A stretch of 64,000 bases of DNA from JACVRW01 sp963803085 (GCA_963803085.1 CAWDLE010000029.1:23694-87693), one strand, 5' to 3'. Numbered from the stretch's first letter, positions 15,853-24,679 are shown. Notes: generated from the sequence alone by a model not told the origin. Translations and numbers: made by a program.

Positions 15853-16950
15853 GTGGCGGATAGGGAGCCTCTTGAGACGGACGCGGCCAAGGGCCCGCCC
15901 GAGACCGATCCGAGGATCAGGGGGGAGAAGCACCCGGTTGCCCGGATGATCGGCATCGGCATCTTCGCTTCGCTGATCGGCATCGCGATCACGCTCCAGA
16001 TCGACTGGTTCCCCGAGAACGCCGCCCCCGCCGCGACCAAGATCGACGATCTCTACGACGTCCTCCTCATCTGCTCGGTCCCCGTGTTCGTGCTCGTCAT
16101 GACGATCGCGATCTACTCGGTGGTCCGTTTCCGAGCCAAGCCCGGGGACATGAGCGATGGGGCCCCGATCCACGGCAACACGCGCCTCGAGATCATCTGG
16201 GTGACGATCCCGTTCATCATGGTCACGGCACTCGCGATCTACGGCTGGATCACGCTCGACGATCTCGAGGCCAAGCAGAAGAACGAGATGGTCGTGAAGG
16301 TCACCGGCCAGCAGTTCACCTGGACCTTCGAGTACCCCTCGGAGAAGGTGAACAGCCCCGAGCTCGTGCTCCCGGTGGACAGGCCGATCGACTTCAGGAT
16401 CCAGACGAAGGACGTGATCCATTCGTTCTGGGTGCCGCAGTTCCGGCTGAAGTCGGACGCCGTGCCCGGGCTCACCACGGCGATCAGGCTCACGCCCAAC
16501 AAGGTCGGCCGCTACGAGGTGGTCTGCGCGGAGCTCTGCGGGCTCGGCCACTCGACGATGCGCCAGTTCGTGCGCGTGCTGCCGGCGTCCCAGTTCGACA
16601 GCTGGGTGAGCAGGCGGCGCAAGGCCGCGGGCGGCGGTGGTGGTGGCGGCGGCGGTGGTGGTGGCGGCGGCGGGCAGACCGCCGGGGCGAACGGCGAGGA
16701 GATCTTCACCTCTGCGGGCTGCGCCGGGTGCCACACGCTCAAGGCCGCGGGCGCGACCGCAACGGTCGGTCCTAACCTCGGCAAGCTGAAGAACGCAAGC
16801 GCGGCCTTCATCCGCCAGTCGATCGTCGATCCGAGCGCCGTAGTGGAGAAGGGCTACCAGGACGGCGTGATGCCACAGAACTTCGGCGAGCAGCTCTCTA
16901 AGGAGGAGCTCGACGCACTTGTGAAGTACCTTCTGGAGTCTCAGGAATGA
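15853..16950 (+). CDS. ctaC: cytochrome c oxidase subunit II with fused cytochrome c (caa3 type)
   Basis: A 365-residue subunit. Two transmembrane helices (about 30-50 and 70-95) are followed by the extracytoplasmic cupredoxin domain with the CuA ligands in CAELCGLGHSTM (about 225-236). A run of ~15 glycines (about 259-274) links this to a C-terminal class I cytochrome c with CAGCH near 289 and a Met ligand in GVMPQNFG. The fused heme domain defines a caa3-type oxidase that accepts electrons directly from soluble or membrane cytochromes. It starts with GTG at 15853, and the stop overlaps the ctaD ATG (ATGA). Confidence 0.95.
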   Translation: MADREPLETDAAKGPPETDPRIRGEKHPVARMIGIGIFASLIGIAITLQIDWFPENAAPAATKIDDLYDVLLICSVPVFVLVMTIAIYSVVRFRAKPGDMSDGAPIHGNTRLEIIWVTIPFIMVTALAIYGWITLDDLEAKQKNEMVVKVTGQQFTWTFEYPSEKVNSPELVLPVDRPIDFRIQTKDVIHSFWVPQFRLKSDAVPGLTTAIRLTPNKVGRYEVVCAELCGLGHSTMRQFVRVLPASQFDSWVSRRRKAAGGGGGGGGGGGGGGGQTAGANGEEIFTSAGCAGCHTLKAAGATATVGPNLGKLKNASAAFIRQSIVDPSAVVEKGYQDGVMPQNFGEQLSKEELDALVKYLLESQE

Positions 16951-18863
16951 CGCTCACGCAGAGGCTTGTCGCACCCGGCTGGTACCGCGCAGCCCTGGGG
17001 ACCGCCCTGGGGTTCAGCCTTGGCATGGGCATCGTCGTTGGCGTGCGTGCTCTCTACGGCTGGGACCCGGTCGTGGACTGGGACGCGATCATCACGGTCG
17101 GCGCCCTGGTGGGAGCGCCGTTCGGCTACCTGATCGGGATCGGCTGCTTCGACTACTGGTTCCGCTGGGCCTCGGGTGCCCCCACTATCCCCGAGGACCA
17201 CTCGGGCCACGGCGCCACCGGCTGGCGCGACTACTTCCGCGTGAACACCGATCACAAGGTGATCGGCATCCAGTACATCTGCACCACGTTCTTCTTCTTC
17301 GTGGCCGGCGGCCTGATGGCGATGCTGATGCGCGCCGAGCTGGCCCAGCCGGGCACGCAGTTCGTGGACCCGAACACGTTCAACGGCCTCTTCTCGGTCC
17401 ACGCCTCGCTGATGATCTTCCTGTTCATCATCCCGGTCTTCGCCGGGATCGCGAACTTCGTGATTCCGCTGATGATCGGGGCGCCGGACATGGCCTTCCC
17501 GCGCCTGAACGCGCTCTCATTCTGGATGCTGCCGGTGGCCGGCGTGATGATGCTGTCGTCCTACTTCGTCGAGGGCGGCGCATTCGCCACGGGCTGGACC
17601 GCCTACGCCCCGCTCTCCACCGAGACGCCGCTGGGCCAGCAGTTCTTCACAATCGGCGTGCAGTTCGCGGGCGCGTCGTCGATCGCCACCGCGCTCAACT
17701 TCCTGGTCACGATCATCACGATGCGCGCGCCGGGCATGACGTTCTGGCGCATGCCGCTGCTCGTGTGGGCCAACTTCACGACCTCGCTGCTCGTCGTGAT
17801 CGCCACCCCGTTCATCGCCGGCTCCCAGTTCTTCGTGCTGCTCGACCGCACGATCGGCACGAAGTTCTTCGACCCGGCAGCGGGCGGCGACGTGCTGATG
17901 TACCAGCACGTCTTCTGGTTCTACTCGCACCCTGCGGTCTACATCATGATGCTGCCGGGGTTCGGGATCATCAGCGAGGTCATCTCGACGCACTCGCGGA
18001 AATCGGTGTTCGGCTACCGGATGATGGCGTTCTCGCTGGTGGCGATCGTGATCCTCGGGTTCACGGTCTGGGCGCACCACATGTTCGTGTCCGGGATGCA
18101 GAGCTGGATCCGCGTCCCGATGATGATCACGACGATGCTGATCGCGGTGCCCACCGGCATCAAGATCTTCTCCTGGCTGGCCACGCTCTGGAGAGGCGTG
18201 ATCCACCTGCGAACGCCGATGCTGTTCGCGCTCGGCTTCATCACGATGTTCACGCTGGGCGGGATCAGCGGCATCATGCTCGCCGTCGTGCCGTTCGACA
18301 TCTACGTGTCGGACACGTACTTCATCGTCGCCCACATCCACTACGTGCTGTTCGGCGGCTCGGTCTTCACGATCTTCGCGGGTATCTACCACTGGTTCCC
18401 GAAGATCACCGGCAAGATGTACGACGAGTCGCTCGGGCGGCTCCACTTCTGGCTCTCGTTCGTCTTCTTCAACCTCACCTTCGGCCCGATGCACCTGGTG
18501 GGCATCGACGGCATGCCGAGGCGGGTGGCCGACTACGCCGAGCAGTACGCCACCTGGAACCTCATCATCTCCGTCTCGGCGTTCATCTTCGGCGCCTCGT
18601 TCCTGATCTTCCTCTACAACATGATCACCTCGTGGCGGTATGGCCCGGCCGCGGAGGGCAACCCGTGGCGCGCGCACTCGATCGAGTGGCAGGTGTCCTC
18701 TCCGCCGCCGGTCTTCAACTTCGACGAGATCCCCACCGTGGTCGGCGGTCCCTACGAGTACGGCGTGCCGGGCGCGGTGCATGCGGTATTCAAGGAGAAG
18801 CAGCCGGCGGCGGTGCCCGCCCCGGCCGGCGGAGGCGGGTCGCCCCCGCCCACTGACCCATGA
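16947..18863 (+). CDS. ctaD: cytochrome c oxidase subunit I (A2-type heme-copper oxidase)
   Basis: A 638-residue catalytic subunit that reduces O2 at the heme a3-CuB site and pumps protons. Ligand motifs are intact: VHASLMIFLF (heme a), HVFWFYSHPAVYI (CuB, near residues 320-335), WAHHMF (CuB) and VAHIHYVLFGG (both hemes). The helix VI sequence YSHPAV replaces the GHPEV of A1 oxidases, so the key glutamate is absent and the Tyr-Ser pair marks the A2 subfamily (Thermus/Rhodothermus caa3). An extra ~90-residue N-terminus adds two predicted helices before the standard core. Confidence 0.97.
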   Translation: MTLTQRLVAPGWYRAALGTALGFSLGMGIVVGVRALYGWDPVVDWDAIITVGALVGAPFGYLIGIGCFDYWFRWASGAPTIPEDHSGHGATGWRDYFRVNTDHKVIGIQYICTTFFFFVAGGLMAMLMRAELAQPGTQFVDPNTFNGLFSVHASLMIFLFIIPVFAGIANFVIPLMIGAPDMAFPRLNALSFWMLPVAGVMMLSSYFVEGGAFATGWTAYAPLSTETPLGQQFFTIGVQFAGASSIATALNFLVTIITMRAPGMTFWRMPLLVWANFTTSLLVVIATPFIAGSQFFVLLDRTIGTKFFDPAAGGDVLMYQHVFWFYSHPAVYIMMLPGFGIISEVISTHSRKSVFGYRMMAFSLVAIVILGFTVWAHHMFVSGMQSWIRVPMMITTMLIAVPTGIKIFSWLATLWRGVIHLRTPMLFALGFITMFTLGGISGIMLAVVPFDIYVSDTYFIVAHIHYVLFGGSVFTIFAGIYHWFPKITGKMYDESLGRLHFWLSFVFFNLTFGPMHLVGIDGMPRRVADYAEQYATWNLIISVSAFIFGASFLIFLYNMITSWRYGPAAEGNPWRAHSIEWQVSSPPPVFNFDEIPTVVGGPYEYGVPGAVHAVFKEKQPAAVPAPAGGGGSPPPTDP

Positions 18864-19669
18864 AGCGCCTCCTCGTAGTGGCGAACGAGACCGTTGCCGG
18901 CAAGCCGCTGATCGACGCGGTCAAGCGCCACGCAGCCGGTGACGAGGTCCAGGTGCACGTGATCAGCCCGCAGAACCAGCCGAAGCACGGCTACGTCGTC
19001 TATGACGAGCACACGCGCGACGCGGCCCAGAACCGCCTCGAGATAACCCTTGCCCTGCTCCGTGAGGAGGGCATCGAGGCCGACGGAGAGGTCATGGACC
19101 CGGATCCGTACTCCGCGGTGATGGACGCGCTCGGCGAGCAGGACTACGACGAGATCATCCTCTCGACGCACCCCGAGACGCGCTCCGGCTGGCTGCGCCA
19201 GGGTCTCGTCGACCGGCTCAAGCGAGCCACGCGCCGACCGGTGGAGCACGTGGTGGTGGATCTCGACACCGAGCGCGACGACGTGAAGCGCACGCTCGTG
19301 GTCGCCAACGAGACGATGGACTCACGACCGTTGCTCGACGCCCTCAAGCGCAAGGCGTCCGAGGAGCCACGGAGCTTCATCGTTATCGCGCCGGAGTCCA
19401 GCGAGAACGGCGAGGGCGACGAAGCCCACGAGCGGCTGGCACGCACGCTCACCGAGCTCTCGGACGCGGGCCTCCCGGCGGTGGGACAGGTGGAGCACCA
19501 CGACCCCTACACCGCCATTCAGAACGCGCTCCAGTTCTACGCGCCGGATGACATCGTGATCTCGACGTTTCCGGAGACCCGCTCGGGCTGGCTGCGCGCG
19601 GACCTGATTGGGCGGGTTCAGGCCAGCACCGGCAAGCCCGTCGAGCACATTGTGAGCGAGGAGAGCTGA
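18860..19669 (+). CDS. tandem universal-stress-protein-like protein in the oxidase operon
   Basis: A 269-residue soluble protein made of two ~130-residue repeats. Each begins with VVANET(V/M)-PL-DA-KR and ends with (L/I)STxPETRSGWLR and a late PVEH(V/I)V strand. The alternating beta/alpha pattern resembles the nucleotide-binding USP fold, though the classic ATP loop is not clear. It is coupled to ctaD (ATGA overlap) and to the subunit III gene (TGATG), so it is embedded in the oxidase operon. Function unknown; a regulatory or assembly role is a guess. Confidence 0.7.
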   Translation: MKRLLVVANETVAGKPLIDAVKRHAAGDEVQVHVISPQNQPKHGYVVYDEHTRDAAQNRLEITLALLREEGIEADGEVMDPDPYSAVMDALGEQDYDEIILSTHPETRSGWLRQGLVDRLKRATRRPVEHVVVDLDTERDDVKRTLVVANETMDSRPLLDALKRKASEEPRSFIVIAPESSENGEGDEAHERLARTLTELSDAGLPAVGQVEHHDPYTAIQNALQFYAPDDIVISTFPETRSGWLRADLIGRVQASTGKPVEHIVSEES

Positions 19670-20271
19670 TGGAAGCGGCCACCGCCCACGCCGACCACCA
19701 CGGGCCACCCGCCGCGAACGTCTCCTCGCGCGTGGAGGCGCAGTTCCTCGGGATGCTGCTTTTCATCATCTCGGAGGTGATGCTCTTCGGAGCGTTCTTC
19801 ACGGCCTACTTCTTCATCCGGGTGGTGGCCGACTCCGGCTGGTTCCCGATCGATGGCGTGGACCTCCCGAAGGCGATCGCGGGTGTGAACACGGCCATCC
19901 TGGTCTCGTCGAGCTTCACGATGCACTGGGCGCTCGAGGGTGCGCGCAACGAGAACCGCAATGCGCTGAGGGTCGGCCTCCTCACCACGGCGCTGCTTGG
20001 CCTCTCGTTCCTCACGATCCAGGTGAACGAGTACGTGCACATCGGGTTCGCGCCGTCCGACAACGCGCAGAGCACCATCTTCTACGGCCTGACCGGCCTG
20101 CACGGAGCCCACGTGTTCGTGGGGCTCACGCTCCTCACGTTCGCGACGGTCCGCGCGTTCCGCGGCCACTTCACCGCCAAGGAGCACCGCGGTGTGGAGG
20201 TGCCCGGGATCTACTGGCACTTCGTGGACGTGATGTGGATCGTCGTGTACTCGTCGGTCTACCTCCTCTAG
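19669..20271 (+). CDS. ctaE: cytochrome c oxidase subunit III
   Basis: A 200-residue integral membrane subunit with five predicted helices, the short form of subunit III seen in many actinobacteria. Typical stretches are FLGMLLFIISEVMLFGAFF, TGLHGAHVFVGL and the final VPGIYWHFVDVMWIVVYS. It stabilises the catalytic core. The ATG overlaps the stop of the USP-like gene, and a 36-residue membrane protein gene starts five bases downstream. Confidence 0.95.
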   Translation: MEAATAHADHHGPPAANVSSRVEAQFLGMLLFIISEVMLFGAFFTAYFFIRVVADSGWFPIDGVDLPKAIAGVNTAILVSSSFTMHWALEGARNENRNALRVGLLTTALLGLSFLTIQVNEYVHIGFAPSDNAQSTIFYGLTGLHGAHVFVGLTLLTFATVRAFRGHFTAKEHRGVEVPGIYWHFVDVMWIVVYSSVYLL

Positions 20272-20275
20272 ATCG

Positions 20276-20386
20276 ATGCTGAACCCGCTCAGGTCCGAGC
20301 AGGAGGCATTCCGCTTCCTGCTCTACGTCGTGGTCGTCGCGGCGGTGTTGGTCGGCATCGTGTTCGCCGTGCGCAGCCTCACGTGA
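20276..20386 (+). CDS. 36-residue single-helix membrane protein (oxidase accessory)
   Basis: The ATG at 20276 opens a short frame with a polar N-terminus (NPLRSEQEAFR) and one transmembrane helix (FLLYVVVVAAVLVGIVFAV). It starts five bases after the subunit III stop and its TGA overlaps the next GTG by four bases (GTGA). Position and size suggest a small structural subunit of the caa3 oxidase, but sequence alone does not prove it. Confidence 0.65.
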   Translation: MLNPLRSEQEAFRFLLYVVVVAAVLVGIVFAVRSLT

Positions 20387-21141
20387 GCTCAGACCTCGAG
20401 CTGGCCGAGCGGGCGGCCCGGGCGGCCGGAGAGGTTCTGATGACGTACTACGGCCGGGCGCCCGAGGGACTGGCTTCGAAGACGTCCGCCACTGACCCGG
20501 TCTCGGACGCGGACCGCGAGGCGGAGAGGGTGATCCGCGAGCTACTGACCACTGAGCGGCCCGATGACGGTCTCGTGGGTGAGGAGGGCTCTCGCGTCGA
20601 CGGGAACCATGATCGCCGCTGGATCGTCGATCCGCTAGACGGGACCGTGAACTTTCTCTATGGCCTGCGGGCGTGGGGGGTGAGCATTGCTCTGGAGGAC
20701 TCGGATGGTCTCGCCGTGGGCGTGGTCTTCAACCCCGTGAGCGGGGAGTGCTTCGCCGCCGAGCGCGGCAAGGGGACGACGATGAGTGGCCGGCCGATCC
20801 ACGTGACGGACTGCCGCTCGCTGGACCGTGCGATGGTGGCCACGGGCTTCTCGTATGAATCCGAGCACCGAGCCGAGCAGGCGAAGCTGCTGGTGCAGCT
20901 GCTGCCGCGCATCCGTGATCTGCGCCGAGCGGGTGCCGCGGCGCTGGACCTGGCCTACGTGGCCACTGGGCGCGTGGACGCCTACTACGAGCGCGGGCTG
21001 AAGCGCTGGGACGAGGCAGCCGGCCTGCTCCTGGTGCGCGAGGCCGGCGGCGTGACCGCGGACCTGGAAGCCGAGCCGCACGGGGTGGTGGCCGCAGCCA
21101 CCCCCGAGCTCCTCGAGGAGCTCATGCCGTTCGTGGGGTAG
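20383..21141 (+). CDS. inositol monophosphatase family phosphatase
   Basis: A 252-residue Mg2+-dependent sugar or inositol phosphatase. Metal-site motifs are GEEGS (near 66), WIVDPLDGTVNFLYG (about 83-97) and KRWDEAAGLLLVREAGG (about 206-222). Substrates in the family include inositol-1-P, histidinol-P and fructose-1,6-bisphosphate; the specific one cannot be read here. The GTG start overlaps the stop of the small membrane gene, so it is transcribed with the oxidase operon even though it is functionally unrelated. Confidence 0.9.
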   Translation: MSSDLELAERAARAAGEVLMTYYGRAPEGLASKTSATDPVSDADREAERVIRELLTTERPDDGLVGEEGSRVDGNHDRRWIVDPLDGTVNFLYGLRAWGVSIALEDSDGLAVGVVFNPVSGECFAAERGKGTTMSGRPIHVTDCRSLDRAMVATGFSYESEHRAEQAKLLVQLLPRIRDLRRAGAAALDLAYVATGRVDAYYERGLKRWDEAAGLLLVREAGGVTADLEAEPHGVVAAATPELLEELMPFVG

Positions 21142-21184
21142 CGCCTGGCACTCACCGCAGCGGTGCCGCTGCCGCGGCGACGAG

Positions 21185-21871
21185 CTAGCCGCCGCTGTTC
21201 AGCAGATACTCGACCAGCGTCTGAATCTGCTTGTCCGTGAGGCGGCCCTCGAAGGAGGGCATCGCGTTGCCGAAGCCCGGGACGAGGAAGGCGTCCGGCT
21301 TGACGATCGACTCCTGGACGTATTCCTCGGGCGTCTGGCCCTTCGCGTACTTCGTGGCCGCGGCCTTCAGATCGTTCAGGTTTGGCCCGATGGTGCCGTT
21401 CGAGCCTGCCGGCGAGAACGTGTGGCACCCGGCGCAGCCGGCCGCCGTGAAGATCTGTTCGCCCGTCGTGGCCTGCGCGAGGCCAGCTGACGCGAGCGCG
21501 CCCTGGTCGTTACCGGGCTTCGCAGCCGCGGAGGCGACGTAGGCCGCCACGTCCACCGCGTCCTCACCCTTGACGAGACCCGCCGGCATGATGCTGTTCC
21601 GGCGCGGGTGCAGGATCTGCTTGTGGACGATCCCCTCGACCGTCTCGCGGTCGATGCCGTCGGACAGGGCCGTCTGGAAGGCCTTGTCGAGGCTGGGTCC
21701 CTGCGTACCGGCCGTGCCGGCGCGGGCGAGGGTGTGGCAGGAGCCGCACTTCTCCACGAACTCCGCCTTGCCCTTCTCAAGGTCGGGCTCGCTGCGCCCG
21801 CACGCCGCAAGGGGCAGCGTGACAACGACGGCGCACAGCACCGCCGCGAGGGTGTTCCGGGTGAGGCTCAC
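21185..21871 (-). CDS. di-heme cytochrome c lipoprotein
   Basis: A 228-residue protein with a lipoprotein signal (LPLAACG, lipidated Cys near 24) and two class I cytochrome c domains, each with one heme site: CGSCHTLARAG near 42 and CAGCHTFSPAG near 145. Met ligands are likely in NSIMPAGL and NAMPSFEG. It would be anchored outside the membrane and could carry electrons to the caa3 oxidase encoded just upstream on the other strand. The two halves look like a tandem duplication. Confidence 0.9.
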   Translation of the reverse strand: MSLTRNTLAAVLCAVVVTLPLAACGRSEPDLEKGKAEFVEKCGSCHTLARAGTAGTQGPSLDKAFQTALSDGIDRETVEGIVHKQILHPRRNSIMPAGLVKGEDAVDVAAYVASAAAKPGNDQGALASAGLAQATTGEQIFTAAGCAGCHTFSPAGSNGTIGPNLNDLKAAATKYAKGQTPEEYVQESIVKPDAFLVPGFGNAMPSFEGRLTDKQIQTLVEYLLNSGG

Positions 21872-21883
21872 GGGGCGGGAACA

Positions 21884-23296
21884 CTACCCACTGGAGGGGC
21901 TGGACGCGGCTTCGATCACGCCCTCCGCAACGCTCTCCCAGGAGTAGTGGCGAGCGGCATCTGCGGCCAGCGCGTCGCGTGCCCGCTCGCGCTCGTCGGG
22001 GTCGAGCGTGAGCCACGTGATGAGCTTCTCGGCGATCTCCCGGACCGCGCCCGGACCGACCTCGAACGACATCAGCGGTCGCAGCTCCGGAGACAGCGCG
22101 GGTGCCAGCGTGGCCGTGACCTCCGCCATCCCGGAGTGGTTCGCCGAGAGCGGAAGGGCACCGCAGGCGGCCGCCTCCGCAGCGACCATCCCGAACGACT
22201 CCGGGAACGTCGAGGGCATCACCTGCGCCTCGACGGCGGGCAGGATGTCGGGAAGGTCGTCGTGCTCGAGGCGGCCCGTGAAGTGGATGCGCTCGGCCGC
22301 GGCAGGCGCCGCGCGCAGCCAGGCTTCGTCCACCGTGTCGAGAAAGGCCCGGAGGTACCTGAGCTCGCCGGGCGGGCCGCCTTCGAGCTCACGCCCGCGC
22401 GCAGCGATCTCCCGCAGCGCCTCGACATCGGCGCGGCGCAGCGCGTCCACGAAACTCTCGAGCGCCTCGCGATAGGTGCCGAAGCCAATCACGAGCAGCC
22501 GCGCGTCGGGCACCCGGTCGACCACCAGCGGCCACGCCGCGAAGAGCAGGTCCACCCCCTTCGACACGATCAGCTTGCCCACGAAGCTCACGATTCGGTC
22601 GCGGGAGAGGTCGAGCGTACGAAGCACGTCCGCGGTGCCCTGCTCGCCGCCCCAGCCGGCGGCCGGACGAGCGGCAATCCGTTCCAGGTTGGGCTCTCGG
22701 CGGCGGAACGTGTGCACGTCCACCCCCGGCGGCCCGAGCCGCGTGCGCTCACGGAGCGACGGCTCGTCCGCGAGCACCTCGAACAACGATTCGCCGGTGT
22801 GGTGCGAGCCCACGAGCACCCCGTTCGCGCCCCGGATCCCCTCGAGCGCGTACGGCAGGAAGCGCTCGGGATGCGGGCGCACCGTGTACTCGAGCGCGCT
22901 GCCGTGGATCTTCACTGCGTACGGGACCCGCCCGCCGAGCGCGCGGGCGAGGATCACCGGCCCCATCACCAGATGGTTGGCGAGCGCCAGGTCCGGAGTG
23001 GGCACCGCCCGCACTGCCTCGACGTTCGCCGCGATGTAGTGCTCGAGCTCGGCGTCGGTGAGCTGCTCGAAGGGCTTGGCGTCGAAGCCCTCGTACTCGT
23101 CGGCCACGTAGACGGGCAGCACGCGCCCGATGTCCGGGATGTGGACCGTGACGCCCTCAGGCGGCTCGTAGTCGCGATCCTGGCAAAGCAGATGCACCTC
23201 ATGCCCGAGCGCGGCGAGCGTCCGCACGAGGTTGGCGTTGTAGATGTTGCTGCCGGTGCCGCGCAGCAGGTAGCCGTGGAAGATCAGTATCCGCAT
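21884..23296 (-). CDS. glycosyltransferase family 4
   Basis: A 470-residue GT-B glycosyltransferase. The N-terminal acceptor half begins MRILIFHGYLLRGTGSNIY (glycine-rich loop). The C-terminal donor half shows GKLIVSKGVDLL, FTGRLEHDDLPDIL and the family E(x)7E motif in FPESFGMVAAEAAACG. It would transfer a nucleotide-activated sugar to a lipid or glycan acceptor. A ~50-residue charged insertion before the FTGR strand is unusual but in frame. It is not in an operon with other sugar genes. Confidence 0.88.
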   Translation of the reverse strand: MRILIFHGYLLRGTGSNIYNANLVRTLAALGHEVHLLCQDRDYEPPEGVTVHIPDIGRVLPVYVADEYEGFDAKPFEQLTDAELEHYIAANVEAVRAVPTPDLALANHLVMGPVILARALGGRVPYAVKIHGSALEYTVRPHPERFLPYALEGIRGANGVLVGSHHTGESLFEVLADEPSLRERTRLGPPGVDVHTFRRREPNLERIAARPAAGWGGEQGTADVLRTLDLSRDRIVSFVGKLIVSKGVDLLFAAWPLVVDRVPDARLLVIGFGTYREALESFVDALRRADVEALREIAARGRELEGGPPGELRYLRAFLDTVDEAWLRAAPAAAERIHFTGRLEHDDLPDILPAVEAQVMPSTFPESFGMVAAEAAACGALPLSANHSGMAEVTATLAPALSPELRPLMSFEVGPGAVREIAEKLITWLTLDPDERERARDALAADAARHYSWESVAEGVIEAASSPSSG

Positions 23297-23321
23297 GTGC
23301 CGCCGCTATTCTTCCGCGCCG

Positions 23322-23591
23322 ATGCCCGCCCGCCAGAAGTATCGCCTCCGAGCCCGCTCAGACCGCGAGATCGTGCGCGAGGTCGAGCCGGGCGTGACCT
23401 ACGTGGATCACGAGAGCGGTGAGGAGTTCCAGGTGGTGGGAGCACTGCTCCCGCTGGCCCCCTCGCCCAGCGACCTTCCCTACTCGGTCGAGAACCTGAG
23501 GCTATGCGGGTGCTCCCTCGAACAGCTTGTGCAGAACGACCTGAACGACTGCCCACACTGCGGCCGGCGCCTTCCGGCCGTCGAGCGCTGA
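23322..23591 (+). CDS. small zinc-finger-like protein, unknown
   Basis: An 89-residue basic protein. The N-terminus (RQKYRLRARSDREIV) is positively charged and the C-terminus carries four cysteines in the arrangement CGCxxxxLVQNDLNDCPHCG, a plausible zinc site. The ATG at 23322 lies 25 bases from the divergent glycosyltransferase start. The final codons overlap the apparent CTG start of the lipoprotein gene that follows. No known family recognised. Confidence 0.6.
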   Translation: MPARQKYRLRARSDREIVREVEPGVTYVDHESGEEFQVVGALLPLAPSPSDLPYSVENLRLCGCSLEQLVQNDLNDCPHCGRRLPAVER

Positions 23592-23908
23592 GCCTCAGGG
23601 CTTTCGTCCTGCCGCTGCTGGTCGTGGCGGCGCTGGCCGGCTGCGGCGCGGACGACGAGCCGACGCAGACCACCCGGGAGCTTCCGGAGCTGTCGATCCC
23701 GAGCACGGAGACCGCTCCCCCGGCCCCGCAGACCGACACCCAGTCCACCACCGTCGATCCGGCCACGGAAACACTTCCGCCGGAGGGCCCGCCGCCGTCG
23801 GACACCGCTCCCGCGGACACGCCCGAGAGCGATACCGCGCCGCCCTCGGACAGCCCAGCCGAACGCTTCGAGGAGTACTGCAACGAGAATCCGGGCGCCT
23901 GCGGCTGA
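23588..23908 (+). CDS. proline/threonine-rich lipoprotein, apparent CTG start
   Basis: A ~106-residue secreted lipoprotein. A compact signal (LSLRAFVLPLLVVAALAGCG) ends in a lipobox cysteine and is followed by a low-complexity Pro/Thr/Ser/Asp linker and a short C-terminus with two cysteines (EEYCNENPGACG). The signal peptide fits best if translation starts at CTG 23588, which overlaps the previous stop as CTGA. The only canonical in-frame start is an ATG at 23504 inside the previous gene, which would add 28 residues before the signal. Function unknown. Confidence 0.6.
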   Translation: MSLRAFVLPLLVVAALAGCGADDEPTQTTRELPELSIPSTETAPPAPQTDTQSTTVDPATETLPPEGPPPSDTAPADTPESDTAPPSDSPAERFEEYCNENPGACG

Positions 23909-23909
23909 C

Positions 23910-24266
23910 TCAGGCGAGCCCGCCGAGCGCCTTCTCGCGTGAGTCGAAGATGGTGAGGTGGCCGACCAGGCCGGTGATCTCGAACGGCCGCAACACGCGC
24001 GCCGTCGGGCACACGAGCACCATCTGCGTGTGGCGAGTCGCGAAATGCCGCAGGGCGTGCAGCAGAACACCGATTCCGGTGGAATCCATGAAGGTCACCT
24101 CGGAGAGGTCCACAACGACCCCTCGCTTGCCCTCGTCGGCCAGCCCGAAGAGACGGCTCCCCAGCTTCGGCGCCGTCATCGCATCGATCTCCCCCCGGAG
24201 CGACACGACGTGGGTTGTGTCGTCGACGGCCTCGTCGACCAACCCGAAGTCGATCACGGCCCGCAA
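23910..24266 (-). CDS. STAS-domain anti-sigma factor antagonist
   Basis: A 118-residue single STAS domain with the phosphorylatable serine in FMDSTGIGVLLHAL (near 61) and the LRGEIDAMTAPKL strand-helix at the start. Such proteins bind anti-sigma kinases in partner-switching control of alternative sigma factors. No kinase or sigma gene is adjacent. The start is TTG at 24266, and a GTG three codons in is also possible. Confidence 0.9.
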   Translation of the reverse strand: MRAVIDFGLVDEAVDDTTHVVSLRGEIDAMTAPKLGSRLFGLADEGKRGVVVDLSEVTFMDSTGIGVLLHALRHFATRHTQMVLVCPTARVLRPFEITGLVGHLTIFDSREKALGGLA

Positions 24267-24292
24267 GCTATCAGGAGCGCCCGACAGCCGCG

Positions 24293-24634
24293 TCAGTTCC
24301 GGTGAGCCGGCACCGGCGAGCTCGGCCGTCTGACCCGGGAGGGCGCAGGCACCAGCGGCTCGTGGTCGCGGCGGCGCTCGACGCCCGGCACGCGCGAGTG
24401 GTCACGCACCCTGCCGCGCCCGAGGTTCCAGGAGCCGAGCGGCAGCTTGATGCCGCCACCGCCGGGCCCGTCGCGGCCCGGACGGGGACCCGGGCCCTCG
24501 CCGCCACCACCGTCGTCACCGCGCGAATCGTCGTCGTCGTCCCGCAGCCGGAAGAACCAGATCAGCCACACGACCAGCAGCCCCACGTCGAAGACGCGGA
24601 AGCCGACCATGAAGATCCACCCCTCGGTGGTCAT
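24293..24634 (-). CDS. single-helix membrane protein with Gly/Asp-rich tail
   Basis: A 113-residue protein. One N-terminal hydrophobic helix (FRVFDVGLLVVWLIWFFRL) is followed by a run of five aspartates, a Gly/Pro-rich linker and a basic Arg-rich C-terminus. Codon positions show the usual GC3 bias, supporting real coding. No family recognised. Confidence 0.6.
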   Translation of the reverse strand: MTTEGWIFMVGFRVFDVGLLVVWLIWFFRLRDDDDDSRGDDGGGGEGPGPRPGRDGPGGGGIKLPLGSWNLGRGRVRDHSRVPGVERRRDHEPLVPAPSRVRRPSSPVPAHRN

Positions 24635-24679
24635 CGGTCGATGCTACCGCGCTGGCGAGCCCGGTTGAAGGGGAATTTT

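Noticed and set aside
21142..21184. Weak inverted repeat (GGCA..CCG-CAG-CGG..TGCC) between the phosphatase and the di-heme cytochrome
   Set aside because: Stem is interrupted and short; it could be a terminator between convergent genes but the evidence is too thin to call.
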